This document shows, in pieces, positions 50,555 through 58,829 of a stretch of DNA of 64,000 nucleotides (positions are counted from its first letter, which is position 1; each line of letters starts with the position of its first letter). Source of the stretch: JBKCUK01 sp046318415 (GTDB taxonomy: Bacteria; Pseudomonadota; Alphaproteobacteria; Caedimonadales; Caedimonadaceae). The DNA lies in contig JBKCUK010000012.1 of the NCBI GenBank assembly GCA_046318415.1, forward strand, positions 62,001-126,000, written 5' to 3'. The position numbers and the translations under genes were made by a program. The notes beneath the pieces were generated by a model, which ran no database searches, had not been told where the DNA came from, and saw only the letters and a list, made by a program, of their open reading frames with translations.

Positions 50555-51016
50555 ATGCAGGCCGTGACTCACCTTTTGGAGGAACCCCAAACCGGGTCTC
50601 GACTTGGATTTACACTCTGGCAGGTCCATTTGCGCTGGCGTCGCGCCGTTGATCGGGCACTGCAGGCGCAAGACTTAACCTATGTGCAATATCTGCTGAT
50701 GCATGCAACCCTTGAATTGAGCCAAAACAATCAAGCGGCCACCCAATGCCGAATAGCAGCTGCTGCTGGGTGTGATGTCAATGTGGCCTCCCAAGTGATA
50801 CGGGGTTTGGTGGCCCGCCAACTGATGACCCGCAAAGATTCGCCCCAAGATGCGCGGGCAAAGATTCCCCGCCTCACATCCTTCGGCGAAGTCCGCTTGC
50901 GGCGTGCCCATGGGGTGGTTGAAGCAGAGGAAACCAAGTTCTTCCAGGCCTTTGGTAATAATGCACCACAATTGCTGCGCGACTTAGAGGAGCTTTTGAC
51001 GTCGGCTGAGTATTAA
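50555..51016 (+). CDS. MarR-family transcriptional regulator
   Basis: Winged-helix regulator of 153 residues. LTYVQYLLMHATLELSQ is the first helical part, QCRIAAAAGCDVNVASQVIRGLVARQLMTRKDSPQDARAKIPRL spans the recognition helix and wing, and VVEAEETKFFQAFG the dimer helix. AGGAGG lies 6 bases upstream of the ATG. It stands between the permease and fdx. The target is unknown; permease control is plausible from the divergent arrangement. Confidence 0.8.
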   Translation: MQAVTHLLEEPQTGSRLGFTLWQVHLRWRRAVDRALQAQDLTYVQYLLMHATLELSQNNQAATQCRIAAAAGCDVNVASQVIRGLVARQLMTRKDSPQDARAKIPRLTSFGEVRLRRAHGVVEAEETKFFQAFGNNAPQLLRDLEELLTSAEY

Positions 51017-51110
51017 TTTCAGCAAGCTATCTGAGCTTTGGTTGTGCTCAAGACCTGACTGCTCCCTCACGGATCTCACCGTGATAAACTGGAGCCCTTC
51101 ACATGTGATG

Positions 51111-51139
51111 TTGTCAAAACAAGCGCACTTCTGTTAGAT
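51111..51139 (+). promoter_or_regulatory. Possible fdx promoter
   Basis: TTGTCA (51111-51116), 17 bases, TTAGAT (51134-51139), about 70 bases before fdx. It would allow fdx-iscX-rsm22-mnmA to be transcribed apart from iscR. The gap also contains a TCACGG/CCGTGA hairpin at 51067-51084. Confidence 0.45.
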
Positions 51140-51207
51140 TCGAACAACTTTTGATGAATCGCCTGGGCGCTGTGTGCCTGTGCAAAACGAGAGGAATCAG
51201 CCGTTAA

Positions 51208-51540
51208 ATGCCAAAGATGACTTTTATTACGCCTGAAGGGAATCGGGTTGATGTGGATGCGCCCAACGGACTATCCGTGCTTGAAATTGCGCACCAAAAT
51301 CAGATTGACCTGGAAGGGGCCTGTGAGGGCTCCCTTGCATGCTCGACCTGCCACGTGGTCGTCGATCCGGCGTGGTATGACGTCTTGCAAGAAGCCACAG
51401 AAGATGAAGAAGACATGTTGGATCTCGCCTGGGGTTTGACGCATACCTCGCGCTTGGGGTGCCAAATCATCATGAAGCCTGAATTGGATGGCCTTGTGGT
51501 CAGCTTGCCCTCCGCCACCCGGAATATGATGGTTGACTAA
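51208..51540 (+). CDS. fdx: ISC-type [2Fe-2S] ferredoxin Fdx
   Basis: Adrenodoxin-type electron donor for cluster assembly. CEGSLACSTCHVVV near residues 39-52 and the later LGCQII Cys near residue 92 give the four ligands (CxxxxxCxxC...C). Length is 110 residues. In many bacteria it directly follows hscA; here it is about 2.2 kb away. iscX begins 1 base after its stop. Confidence 0.96.
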   Translation: MPKMTFITPEGNRVDVDAPNGLSVLEIAHQNQIDLEGACEGSLACSTCHVVVDPAWYDVLQEATEDEEDMLDLAWGLTHTSRLGCQIIMKPELDGLVVSLPSATRNMMVD

Positions 51541-51541
51541 A

Positions 51542-51742
51542 ATGGCGCTGAAGTGGCTTGACGTTCACGACATCGCCATCGCCCTGGATGAACGCTATCC
51601 AGATGTGGATGTGCGCTATGTCCGTTTTACGGACCTGTGGCGATGGATCCAAGAGCTGCCGGACTTTGCCGATGATCCCCAGCGCAGTAACGAGAAAATT
51701 CTCGAAGCCATTCAAATGGCTTGGCTGGAAGAACGCGGGTGA
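51542..51742 (+). CDS. iscX: IscX, Fe-S assembly protein
   Basis: Small acidic protein that binds IscS and modulates its activity, possibly as an iron donor or regulator. KWLDVHDIAIALDERYPDVD, VRFTDLWRWIQELPDF and ILEAIQMAWLEER are the family's conserved segments. Length is 66 residues, normal. The stop overlaps the rsm22 GTG start by 4 bases. Confidence 0.95.
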   Translation: MALKWLDVHDIAIALDERYPDVDVRYVRFTDLWRWIQELPDFADDPQRSNEKILEAIQMAWLEERG

Positions 51743-52719
51743 TATCGCGCCCGCAAGCGCCCTGGGCGCAGGTGCTGGCACAGCATCTTGAACGTGTAGA
51801 TCCCGCCCTCCTCAGGCAAAGCTATGCGGACCTCTCCGCGCGTTATCGAAATCAGACCTTTCGGGGTTTTTTCTCAAAAGAAGAACGCCTCGCCTATATG
51901 TTGGCGCGCCTACCAGCGACCTATGCCGTGAATCGGGCCGTGCTGGGCCATCTGGATCTCCAAGACGCTTCTATTCTTGATTTGGGCTGTGGACCTGGAG
52001 CCGCAAGTCTCGCCGCACTTGCTGGGGGTGCCTCGCGCACCACCCTTGTGGAGCAAGATGGCGTCATGCTTGACTTTGCAGGGCAGTTTTGTCGCGCGGC
52101 GGATCTTGAATGGGATGCCCTTCTGGGCGCATTTGAGCAGATCCCCTTTCCAGACCATGATGTGGTTGTGGCCTCGTATGTGCTGAATGAGTTGAGCGAG
52201 CAGGCACAAGCAAAGATCATCGCCCGGGCGTGGCAAGCTGCGCGTCAAGCACTGGTCCTGATCGAGCCTGGCACGCCGCAGGGATTTCATCACATCCGAT
52301 TGCACCGAGAGGCCCTCATAAAAATGGGGGCTTACATGGTGGCGCCTTGTACCCATGCCAACACATGCCCCCTGGCCACCTCGGATTGGTGCCATTTTGC
52401 AGCCCGCGTGCCCCGCACGGCTGCGCATCGCTATCTCAAAGAGGGCGATAGGGGCCATGAAGATGAGAAATACAGCTTTTTGATCGTCAGTAAACAACCG
52501 CTGCCTGTGCCGGAGGCAAGGGTCATCAAACCACCACGGGTGCGCGGTGGTCACGTCATGCTTGATTTGTGTGCAGCAGAAGGATTACAAACCATTACCA
52601 TTGGCAAAAGTCAAAAGGCCACCTTTCGTACCGCCCGTAAGGCAGCTTGGGGCGATGGTTGGCCGCAGTTTGAGGATGATGCGCACCATGAATCACCCCT
52701 TCACCCTACAGGGGATTGA
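51739..52719 (+). CDS. Rsm22-family methyltransferase-like protein (Fe-S binding)
   Basis: Relative of mitochondrial Rsm22/METTL17, which assists small-ribosomal-subunit assembly. DASILDLGCGPGAASLAALA near residue 75 is a SAM-type loop. APCTHANTCPLATSDWCHF near residue 200 holds the conserved Cys set that binds a [4Fe-4S] cluster in METTL17. GTG 51739 overlaps the iscX stop and has GGAAG 7 bases upstream, giving 326 residues. Methyl transfer itself is not established for the family. Coupling to fdx-iscX fits an Fe-S client. Confidence 0.85.
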   Translation: MISRPQAPWAQVLAQHLERVDPALLRQSYADLSARYRNQTFRGFFSKEERLAYMLARLPATYAVNRAVLGHLDLQDASILDLGCGPGAASLAALAGGASRTTLVEQDGVMLDFAGQFCRAADLEWDALLGAFEQIPFPDHDVVVASYVLNELSEQAQAKIIARAWQAARQALVLIEPGTPQGFHHIRLHREALIKMGAYMVAPCTHANTCPLATSDWCHFAARVPRTAAHRYLKEGDRGHEDEKYSFLIVSKQPLPVPEARVIKPPRVRGGHVMLDLCAAEGLQTITIGKSQKATFRTARKAAWGDGWPQFEDDAHHESPLHPTGD

Positions 52720-53812
52720 CAAACCTATTTCAAAAACCCGCGTGGTCGTGGCCATGTCTGGCGGCGTGGATAGCTCGGTCACAGCTGCCTTGATGCATGA
52801 GGTGGGCTACGACGTCGTTGGTCTCACCATGCAGCTATATGATCAAGGCCAGATGTTGGCCAAGCAAAAAGCTTGCTGCGCGGGTCTTGATATCTATGAT
52901 GCCCAGCAAGTGGCCGAGCGCATCGGTTTTCCCCATTACGTTCTGGATTATGAATCCCGCTTTAAAGCGGCTGTGATGGACGACTTTGCCGACAGTTATC
53001 TGCGCGGTGAGACCCCCATCCCCTGTGTTCGCTGCAACCAGACTGTGAAGTTTCGTGACCTTCTTAAGGCAGCCGAAGAGCTTGAGGGAGATGTGCTGGT
53101 CACAGGTCATTATGTGCGCTGGATGCGGGGACAATCGGGGGAGGCCCAGCTTTGTCGCGCCATAGATCCAACAAAAGATCAAAGCTACTTCCTCTTTGCA
53201 ACAACATCTGCCCAGCTTGCAAAACTGCGCTTTCCCCTGGGTGGTTTGCACAAGTCTGAGACACGTGCCCATGCCGAGCGTTTTGGCCTTCAGGTCAGCA
53301 ACAAACCCGACAGCCAAGATATTTGTTTTGTGCCCAATGGGGATTACGCCAGCGTTGTGGCTAAGCTGCGTCCGGGTGCCCTTGAGGCGGGAGATATTGT
53401 GCACCTGAATGGCGAGGTTATGGGCCGTCACCAGGGAATTATCAACTTCACCATTGGCCAGCGCCGTGGTCTGCATCTTTCCAACAACGGTGGCGGGGAG
53501 CCCCTTTATGTGGTGCGTCTAGAGCCTGAGCATCATCGCGTTATTGTTGGCCCCCGCGAGGCGCTGGCGACCACCCAGATTCGTCTTCGCGAGGTCAATT
53601 GGTTGGGGGACAATTCACAGCCCGGGACCTGCCATGATGTGGAGGTTAAGATTCGCTCCTCCGGCACGCCATTGCCCGCCCAAGTGTTGCTGGATGAGGG
53701 CAACCAAGCCCGCGTGATTCTTGCAACGCCCGAGTACGGGGTGTCGCCGGGACAAGCCTGCGTCTTTTATCAAGAAGACCGCGTCCTTGGCGGCGGTTGG
53801 ATTGTGCGTTGA
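52688..53812 (+). CDS. mnmA: MnmA, tRNA-specific 2-thiouridylase
   Basis: Adds sulfur to U34 of Lys, Glu and Gln tRNAs, taking persulfide sulfur that originates from IscS. The PP-loop AMSGGVDSSVTAAL, catalytic Cys in IPCVRCNQTVKF, second Cys in SQDICFVPNGDY, and FTIGQRRGLHL are intact. Length is about 374 residues. Several ATGs occur near 52676-52688; I chose the last because the residues before it resemble no family. It overlaps rsm22 by about 30 bases. Confidence 0.95.
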   Translation: MNHPFTLQGIDKPISKTRVVVAMSGGVDSSVTAALMHEVGYDVVGLTMQLYDQGQMLAKQKACCAGLDIYDAQQVAERIGFPHYVLDYESRFKAAVMDDFADSYLRGETPIPCVRCNQTVKFRDLLKAAEELEGDVLVTGHYVRWMRGQSGEAQLCRAIDPTKDQSYFLFATTSAQLAKLRFPLGGLHKSETRAHAERFGLQVSNKPDSQDICFVPNGDYASVVAKLRPGALEAGDIVHLNGEVMGRHQGIINFTIGQRRGLHLSNNGGGEPLYVVRLEPEHHRVIVGPREALATTQIRLREVNWLGDNSQPGTCHDVEVKIRSSGTPLPAQVLLDEGNQARVILATPEYGVSPGQACVFYQEDRVLGGGWIVR

Positions 53813-53829
53813 TCATCAGTTGATCATCA
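53808..53829 (+). repeat. Tandem 11-base repeat over the mnmA stop
   Basis: GTTGATCATCA occurs twice in direct succession, beginning in the last sense codon (CGT) of mnmA. It may come from replication slippage. Confidence 0.7.
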
Positions 53830-53874
53830 ACGGCGCAGCAAAAGCGAAGAAAATGACATAACAGTGAGTAAGCA

Positions 53875-54996
53875 ATGAGCAAAGCAAGATTTGGGGTTGG
53901 TGCATTCTTTATTGTCTTAAGTGCCGTGTTCTTCATGCCCCTCCAGGCTCAAGAACAAACCTCCCAGGCCAGCTCGCCGTCAAAAACTCTCAAAATCGAG
54001 GACTTGATCACCTATCAAAGTCATCCCGATAAGAAAAGGTTGGGACACTATGAATTTTTGAAACGCGATTTCCTTATGAGTGTTGCGGATGCCAATCGGG
54101 TTATGTCCAAACTTCATACCCAAGCCGAACAGCTCATCAAATCTCCCCAAATCAATCCTGCGCCCATCCCGGCGATCATCCATAAGATTTGGCTCACCAA
54201 CCCAAACAACCCCCATGATATACCGGAAAAGCAGCTGCAGGGACTGATTGAAACCTGTCAGCAATTTCCGGATTATCGTCACATTCTCTGGACGAACTAC
54301 CCTGAAGCCCTCAAGCCAAGCCTGAAAAAACTAGGTGACCTTAAGATCGGCATTGAGGTGCGTTCGATTGAGGAGTTGCGTGACCTACCTGGGACAAAAA
54401 TTGGGCAAGCTTACTTGCGTCAGAATATATTTGCAAATGCCACCGATATTATCAGGCTGCAAATCCTGGCGCGTGATGGGGGCATATACTCTGACATGGG
54501 TTGGACTGTTTTTCGTCTCGCAAATGTTTACGATGTTTTTGATGCCGTGATGAACACGGAATATTTCGATCAAGGCATCGTCAGCCATAATGTCATCGCA
54601 ACAAAAGCCAATGACCCAGTGATCGTGACTACTCTCGAAAAGCTTCAAGGTCTTACAAAAAGAGGAGACCTTGATCGTTTCCTTAATCGCTTTAGCAAAG
54701 AATATATTTCGGCGGTTATGCTGTTTTCCGGTCCGCCCATGTTGACGGCCGCAACGGCTGCAGTGGGTGGGGAGAATCGACGTTTATTGCTGATACCCGG
54801 TGATCTTGAAAAAGCTTTTAAGCGTCGTCATGGTAATAGTTGGTTGGGCAGGGGGCTTAATGGCAGTAGTACAATCGCACGCGCAGATGTCCTGCAATTT
54901 TTTGATGATATTGGCGCAGACCTCCCTCTATTCATCCGGCTTCGCGTGCAATTCCGTGCTTGGCGTCATCAAATGCGAGAAAAATTGAATTTTTAG
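53875..54996 (+). CDS. Exported sugar transferase with TcdA/TcdB-like catalytic motif
   Basis: A signal peptide (about 1-26, ending LQAQE) precedes a glycosyltransferase domain of the sugar-binding DXD family (GT-A). IPAIIHKIWLTNPNNP near residue 98 and FANATDIIRLQILARDGGIYSDMGW near residues 184-208 are the two core motifs. The DXD site reads D-M-G, so the second Asp is missing. RGLNGSSTIARADV lies near the C-terminus. Length is 373 residues. The family includes host-modifying toxins and LPS or capsule enzymes. The export signal favours action outside the cytosol; the altered DXD leaves activity uncertain. Confidence 0.8.
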   Translation: MSKARFGVGAFFIVLSAVFFMPLQAQEQTSQASSPSKTLKIEDLITYQSHPDKKRLGHYEFLKRDFLMSVADANRVMSKLHTQAEQLIKSPQINPAPIPAIIHKIWLTNPNNPHDIPEKQLQGLIETCQQFPDYRHILWTNYPEALKPSLKKLGDLKIGIEVRSIEELRDLPGTKIGQAYLRQNIFANATDIIRLQILARDGGIYSDMGWTVFRLANVYDVFDAVMNTEYFDQGIVSHNVIATKANDPVIVTTLEKLQGLTKRGDLDRFLNRFSKEYISAVMLFSGPPMLTAATAAVGGENRRLLLIPGDLEKAFKRRHGNSWLGRGLNGSSTIARADVLQFFDDIGADLPLFIRLRVQFRAWRHQMREKLNF

Positions 54997-55068
54997 CATC
55001 TAGCACGAGGAGATGTCTTTCAAGAAGAAGATGTATGGAGACGTCTTCAAAGTCAGGAGAGAGCTAAA

Positions 55069-55566
55069 TTGAGACTCATAGGGGCTGGGTTGATGGCGGT
55101 TTTTGCAGTGGCGGGGGGCTTTGCCCAGTCGCTGGCTCTACCCCGCCAATCCCTTGCCTTGCAAACGCCCATGGGAGAGAAGGTTTTCCATGTGGAGATT
55201 GTCCAATCTGAATCCGCGCGTCAGCAAGGGCTGATGCATCGGGACTCCCTTCTGCCCGACCAAGGAATGCTGTTCGTGTTTAATCCCCCGGCGCCTGCCC
55301 ATTTCTGGATGAAAGATACCCTTGTGGCCCTTGATATGTTGTTCATGGATGACCACGGACGCCTGGTATGCCTTCGCCAGGACGCCCAGCCCCATGATTT
55401 AAAACCTTATAGTTGCAAGAAAAACGTGGCCTTCGTCATTGAGGTGCCGGCTGGAACTGCAGCGCGACTTCAGCTACAACTAGGGGATCACTTAGTGAAA
55501 GGATCAGATTTATCATGGATCTTGAACATCTCATCTCCACCGCCTGGGACCAACGCGATACCTTAA
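55069..55566 (+). CDS. Exported DUF192 protein
   Basis: Periplasmic protein of the DUF192 family, function unknown. A signal peptide ends near SLALP. The family motifs ESARQQGLMHRDSLLPDQGMLF, AHFWMKDTLVALDMLFMD and AFVIEVPAGTAARLQLQLGD are complete. Length is 165 residues. The start is TTG 55069 with AGGAG 9 bases upstream. It overlaps dapD by 52 bases in another frame. Confidence 0.88.
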   Translation: MRLIGAGLMAVFAVAGGFAQSLALPRQSLALQTPMGEKVFHVEIVQSESARQQGLMHRDSLLPDQGMLFVFNPPAPAHFWMKDTLVALDMLFMDDHGRLVCLRQDAQPHDLKPYSCKKNVAFVIEVPAGTAARLQLQLGDHLVKGSDLSWILNISSPPPGTNAIP

Positions 55567-56339
55567 CGCCCCAGTCATCTGGAGAGGCTGTCCAGGCCGT
55601 TCAAACGGTGATGGCAAGGCTTGATGAGGGAAGCCTTAGGGTCGCCGAAAAGCTCAACGGAATCTGGCACGTTCATCAGTGGGTGAAAAAAGCCATCCTG
55701 CTGTCCTTTCGCATCCAAGAGAACCAGTCGGTCTATGGATATCCCTACGCCTTTGATAAGGTGCCGCTGAAATTTGAGCATTTTTGTGAACAGGATTTTG
55801 CGGCAACGGGAGTGCGTATCGTGCCGGGTGCTGTTGTCCGCCATTCCGCCCATGTGGCGCCCGGTTCTGTCTTAATGCCGTCCTTCATTAATGTGGGCGC
55901 GAGGGTCGGTGAGGGGACCATGATTGATACCTGGGCCACCGTTGGATCCTGTGCCCAAGTCGGGCGCCATTGCCATATTTCTGGCGGTGTTGGCTTGGGC
56001 GGGGTGCTAGAGCCTTTACAGGCTAACCCCGTTATTATTGAAGATAACGTCTTCATCGGCGCCCGCAGCGAGGTGGTTGAAGGGGTCATCGTGGAGGAAG
56101 GTGCTGTCTTAGGCATGGGTGTGTTTATCGGCGCCTCAACCCCCATTGTGGATCGGGTTAGCGGTGAGGTCACCTATGGTCGCGTACCCGCCTATGCGGT
56201 GGTCTTAAGCGGGTCCATGCCCGGAAAACCGCTTGAGAACGGCGCGCCAGGCCCCCATCTGAACTGTGCGGTGATCGTCAAGCGGGTGGATGAAAAGACC
56301 CGCAGTAAAACGGCGCTCAATGAGCTGCTGAGGCCTTAA
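55515..56339 (+). CDS. dapD: Tetrahydrodipicolinate N-succinyltransferase
   Basis: Succinyl-CoA-dependent step in the diaminopimelate/lysine pathway, needed for peptidoglycan. The left-handed beta-helix has hexapeptide turns (VRHSAHVAPGSVLMPSFINVGARVG), TWATVGSCAQVGRHCHISGG and a succinyl-CoA site with ARSEVVEGVIVEEGAVLGMGV. Length is 274 residues, normal. Three bases separate it from dapE. Confidence 0.96.
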   Translation: MDLEHLISTAWDQRDTLTPQSSGEAVQAVQTVMARLDEGSLRVAEKLNGIWHVHQWVKKAILLSFRIQENQSVYGYPYAFDKVPLKFEHFCEQDFAATGVRIVPGAVVRHSAHVAPGSVLMPSFINVGARVGEGTMIDTWATVGSCAQVGRHCHISGGVGLGGVLEPLQANPVIIEDNVFIGARSEVVEGVIVEEGAVLGMGVFIGASTPIVDRVSGEVTYGRVPAYAVVLSGSMPGKPLENGAPGPHLNCAVIVKRVDEKTRSKTALNELLRP

Positions 56340-56342
56340 CCC

Positions 56343-57458
56343 ATGGATGTGGTGTCGCTGACGCAAAACTTGATTCGCTACCCCAGCGTGAGTCCCCACG
56401 GCGCTGGCTGTATTGAGTTCATCGAAGACTTCTTGCGGTCAAGGGGCTTTACTTGCCAGCGCTATGATCGCCATGAAACGCAGAATCTTTATGCATGGCG
56501 AGGAGAGGTGACGCCAAAGGTATGCTTTGTGGGTCATGTGGACGTGGTGCCGCCAGGCGATGCCCAGCAATGGCGGCATCCGCCTTTTGCCGCTGAGGTA
56601 TCTGAGGGATCTATCTGGGGGCGTGGTGCCGTCGATATGAAGGGGGCGATTGCTGTTTTTTTGAGCCTTTTGGATAGGGTTCCTGCTGAACAGCCCTTAA
56701 GCCTTTTGGTGACCAGCGATGAAGAGGCCGATGCGCGCGATGGCATTCAGTATGCGGCGCCAATCATTTTTCAAGATTCAACACAAATCCCTGAGCTTTT
56801 TTTGGTGGGCGAACCCACGTCTGAACATCAGGTGGGCGACACCCTTAAGGTTGGACGCCGAGGTAGCTTAAACGGTCGTTTGGTGATGCGGGGGATTCAA
56901 GGCCATGTGGCCTATCCTCAAAAAGCCGATAATCCGCTGCCACGTCTGATTGAAGCGCTGGGGGTGTTGCAAAAATTTCACTGGGATGAAGGGGATGCGT
57001 ATTTTACGCCCACCCACTTTGAGATAGCCTCCATTGATGTGGGTAATCCTGCCACCAACGTCATTCCCGCTGAGGGCAGCGCAATCTTCAACCTGCGGTT
57101 TAATACCAGGTATCAAGGCAAGCAGCTGGAAGATCTGATTCGAGGCTTATTGGCGCCCCACATGGCTGAGCGGGATGAACTCACCTTTCGCCTCTCCGGC
57201 GAACCCTTCATCAGCAAGCCCTACCGCAAGCAGGAAGAGATTGTGCAAGCCCTGCATCAAGAATTGGGATTCAAGCCACAACTCTCCACATCGGGTGGTA
57301 CGTCCGATGCCCGTTTCTTGCACGTTTATGCCCCTGTGATCGAGCTTGGCTTGCGCAATGACCTTGCCCACCAAGTGGATGAACGGGTCAGTGGGGATGA
57401 TCTCCATACCTTGACCCGGTGTTATGGGGTGCTCCTTGAGGCTGTCTTCAGCGGTTAA
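56343..57458 (+). CDS. dapE: Succinyl-diaminopimelate desuccinylase
   Basis: Zinc enzyme following DapD in the succinylase branch to diaminopimelate. FVGHVDVVPPGD with the first metal His, WGRGAVDMKGAIAVFLSLL with the bridging Asp, TSDEEADARDG with catalytic Glu and metal ligand, and GGTSDARFL near the C-terminus are all present. Length is 371 residues. Its stop and that of the converging permease share the palindrome TTAA. Confidence 0.95.
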   Translation: MDVVSLTQNLIRYPSVSPHGAGCIEFIEDFLRSRGFTCQRYDRHETQNLYAWRGEVTPKVCFVGHVDVVPPGDAQQWRHPPFAAEVSEGSIWGRGAVDMKGAIAVFLSLLDRVPAEQPLSLLVTSDEEADARDGIQYAAPIIFQDSTQIPELFLVGEPTSEHQVGDTLKVGRRGSLNGRLVMRGIQGHVAYPQKADNPLPRLIEALGVLQKFHWDEGDAYFTPTHFEIASIDVGNPATNVIPAEGSAIFNLRFNTRYQGKQLEDLIRGLLAPHMAERDELTFRLSGEPFISKPYRKQEEIVQALHQELGFKPQLSTSGGTSDARFLHVYAPVIELGLRNDLAHQVDERVSGDDLHTLTRCYGVLLEAVFSG

Positions 57459-58765
57459 ATGCTCCTGCGGCTGCGCATCCAGGTATAGATGGGGACACTG
57501 GTCAGGACGAAGAAGGTGCCTAAAAACACGATTTCTTGACCTGCACCCCACACGCACCACAGCGCATACATCATGCCCAAGGCAGTGATCAGCAGTGAAC
57601 GGGCCCATGCAAAAGCAGATCCCTCATTCTTATGGCGCATGAGGTAAAGCAACTCGGCCGCAGCAGAATAGATATAGGGCAGTAAAAAGGCAAAAGTGGT
57701 CAGGGTGATAATGAATTCAAATTGCTTGATCAGGCCGGCTTCGTAGTTAAGCCCCAAAATCACGGTGGCAAGGAGACTTGAAAAGATCAGACCAAACACT
57801 GGAATGCCCTGGCGATTGGTCTTTTTAAAGATCACTGGGAAAAGGCCGTCTTCCGCGGCTGCCATGGGGATCTGCCCCTGAAGCAAGATCCACCCATTCA
57901 GCGTTCCAAAACACGAAAGTGCAGCAAATCCAGCGAGAACGGGGACAGCCCACTCACCGAATAAAATGCGGCCCGCATCGGCAAAGGGCGATGTGCTGGC
58001 TGCTGTGGCAGCAGGCGTCAGCACCGACATGACCACTGCCGTGGGCCACAAATAAAGGACGGCCGCGATCAGGGTGCCCAAGATGGTCGCCCTTGGGATG
58101 GTGCGCTCGGGCTTGATGACATTTTGGGCCGGTAAAGTCGCAGATTCGATGCCAAAATAGCTAAACAACGTCAGGGTTGCCGTGGCATTGATGGCGCTCC
58201 AAACCGAGGTATCTGACTTAAGCAATAGGGGATTTAAATTGCTCACCTCAAAATGCTGAATACCCCACAAGGAGACGGCAATAAGCGGCAGCATTTTGAG
58301 CACGGTCACCAGCACCTGCAAATTACTGGAAGCTTTGACACTGCGCACATTGATCAAGGTCAAAACCCACATACAGCTGGCAGAGGCTAGAAAGGCTAAA
58401 GTGGGTTCTTGGGTGATGGCGGGCGCAAAATATCCCATGAAGTTCACGAAAGCCACAGCAACCGCAGCGTTCGAAACCCAATTGGCAATCCAATAACACC
58501 AAGCCATTTGAAAACCAATGAAGTCGCCAAAGGCATGACGACTGTAAGCATAGGGGCCACCGGTTTGTGGATGACGTTTACTAAGACGTGAGAAAACAAT
58601 GGAAAGCAGAATGGCGCCCACCGTGGTCACAGCCCATCCTAAAAGTCCAACGCTGCCATAGGCGGCAAGCAAAGTGGGGGTCAAAAAAATGCTGGTACCT
58701 ACCACATTGCCGACCACAAGTGCTGTGGCACGGGTGAGGCCAAATTGTCTACGTTGCGAGGTCAT
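57455..58765 (-). CDS. APC-family amino-acid permease
   Basis: Twelve-helix amino acid/polyamine antiporter-type transporter, 436 residues from ATG 58765 (MTSQRRQFGL). ALVVGNVVGTSIFLTPTLLAAYG is the substrate-binding first helix with the GxG break, RLSKRHPQTGGPYAYSRHAFG is typical, and FSYFGIESATLPAQNVIKPERTIPRATILG is the helix 6 region of the family. A frame extension to 58825 is possible. Substrate may be a basic amino acid or an agmatine-like antiport, unresolved. It follows the MFS gene on the same strand. Confidence 0.88.
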   Translation of the reverse strand: MTSQRRQFGLTRATALVVGNVVGTSIFLTPTLLAAYGSVGLLGWAVTTVGAILLSIVFSRLSKRHPQTGGPYAYSRHAFGDFIGFQMAWCYWIANWVSNAAVAVAFVNFMGYFAPAITQEPTLAFLASASCMWVLTLINVRSVKASSNLQVLVTVLKMLPLIAVSLWGIQHFEVSNLNPLLLKSDTSVWSAINATATLTLFSYFGIESATLPAQNVIKPERTIPRATILGTLIAAVLYLWPTAVVMSVLTPAATAASTSPFADAGRILFGEWAVPVLAGFAALSCFGTLNGWILLQGQIPMAAAEDGLFPVIFKKTNRQGIPVFGLIFSSLLATVILGLNYEAGLIKQFEFIITLTTFAFLLPYIYSAAAELLYLMRHKNEGSAFAWARSLLITALGMMYALWCVWGAGQEIVFLGTFFVLTSVPIYTWMRSRRSI

Positions 58766-58829
58766 CGCACAAAAGTCCTTTTTTGGGGGCTCATCATCGC
58801 TGAACGCTACCTTCGATCTCGTCAAAAGG

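Noticed and set aside
50410..50652. 80-codon open frame before the MarR-like gene
   Set aside because: It overlaps the well-supported MarR start (AGGAGG) in another frame and resembles no family.
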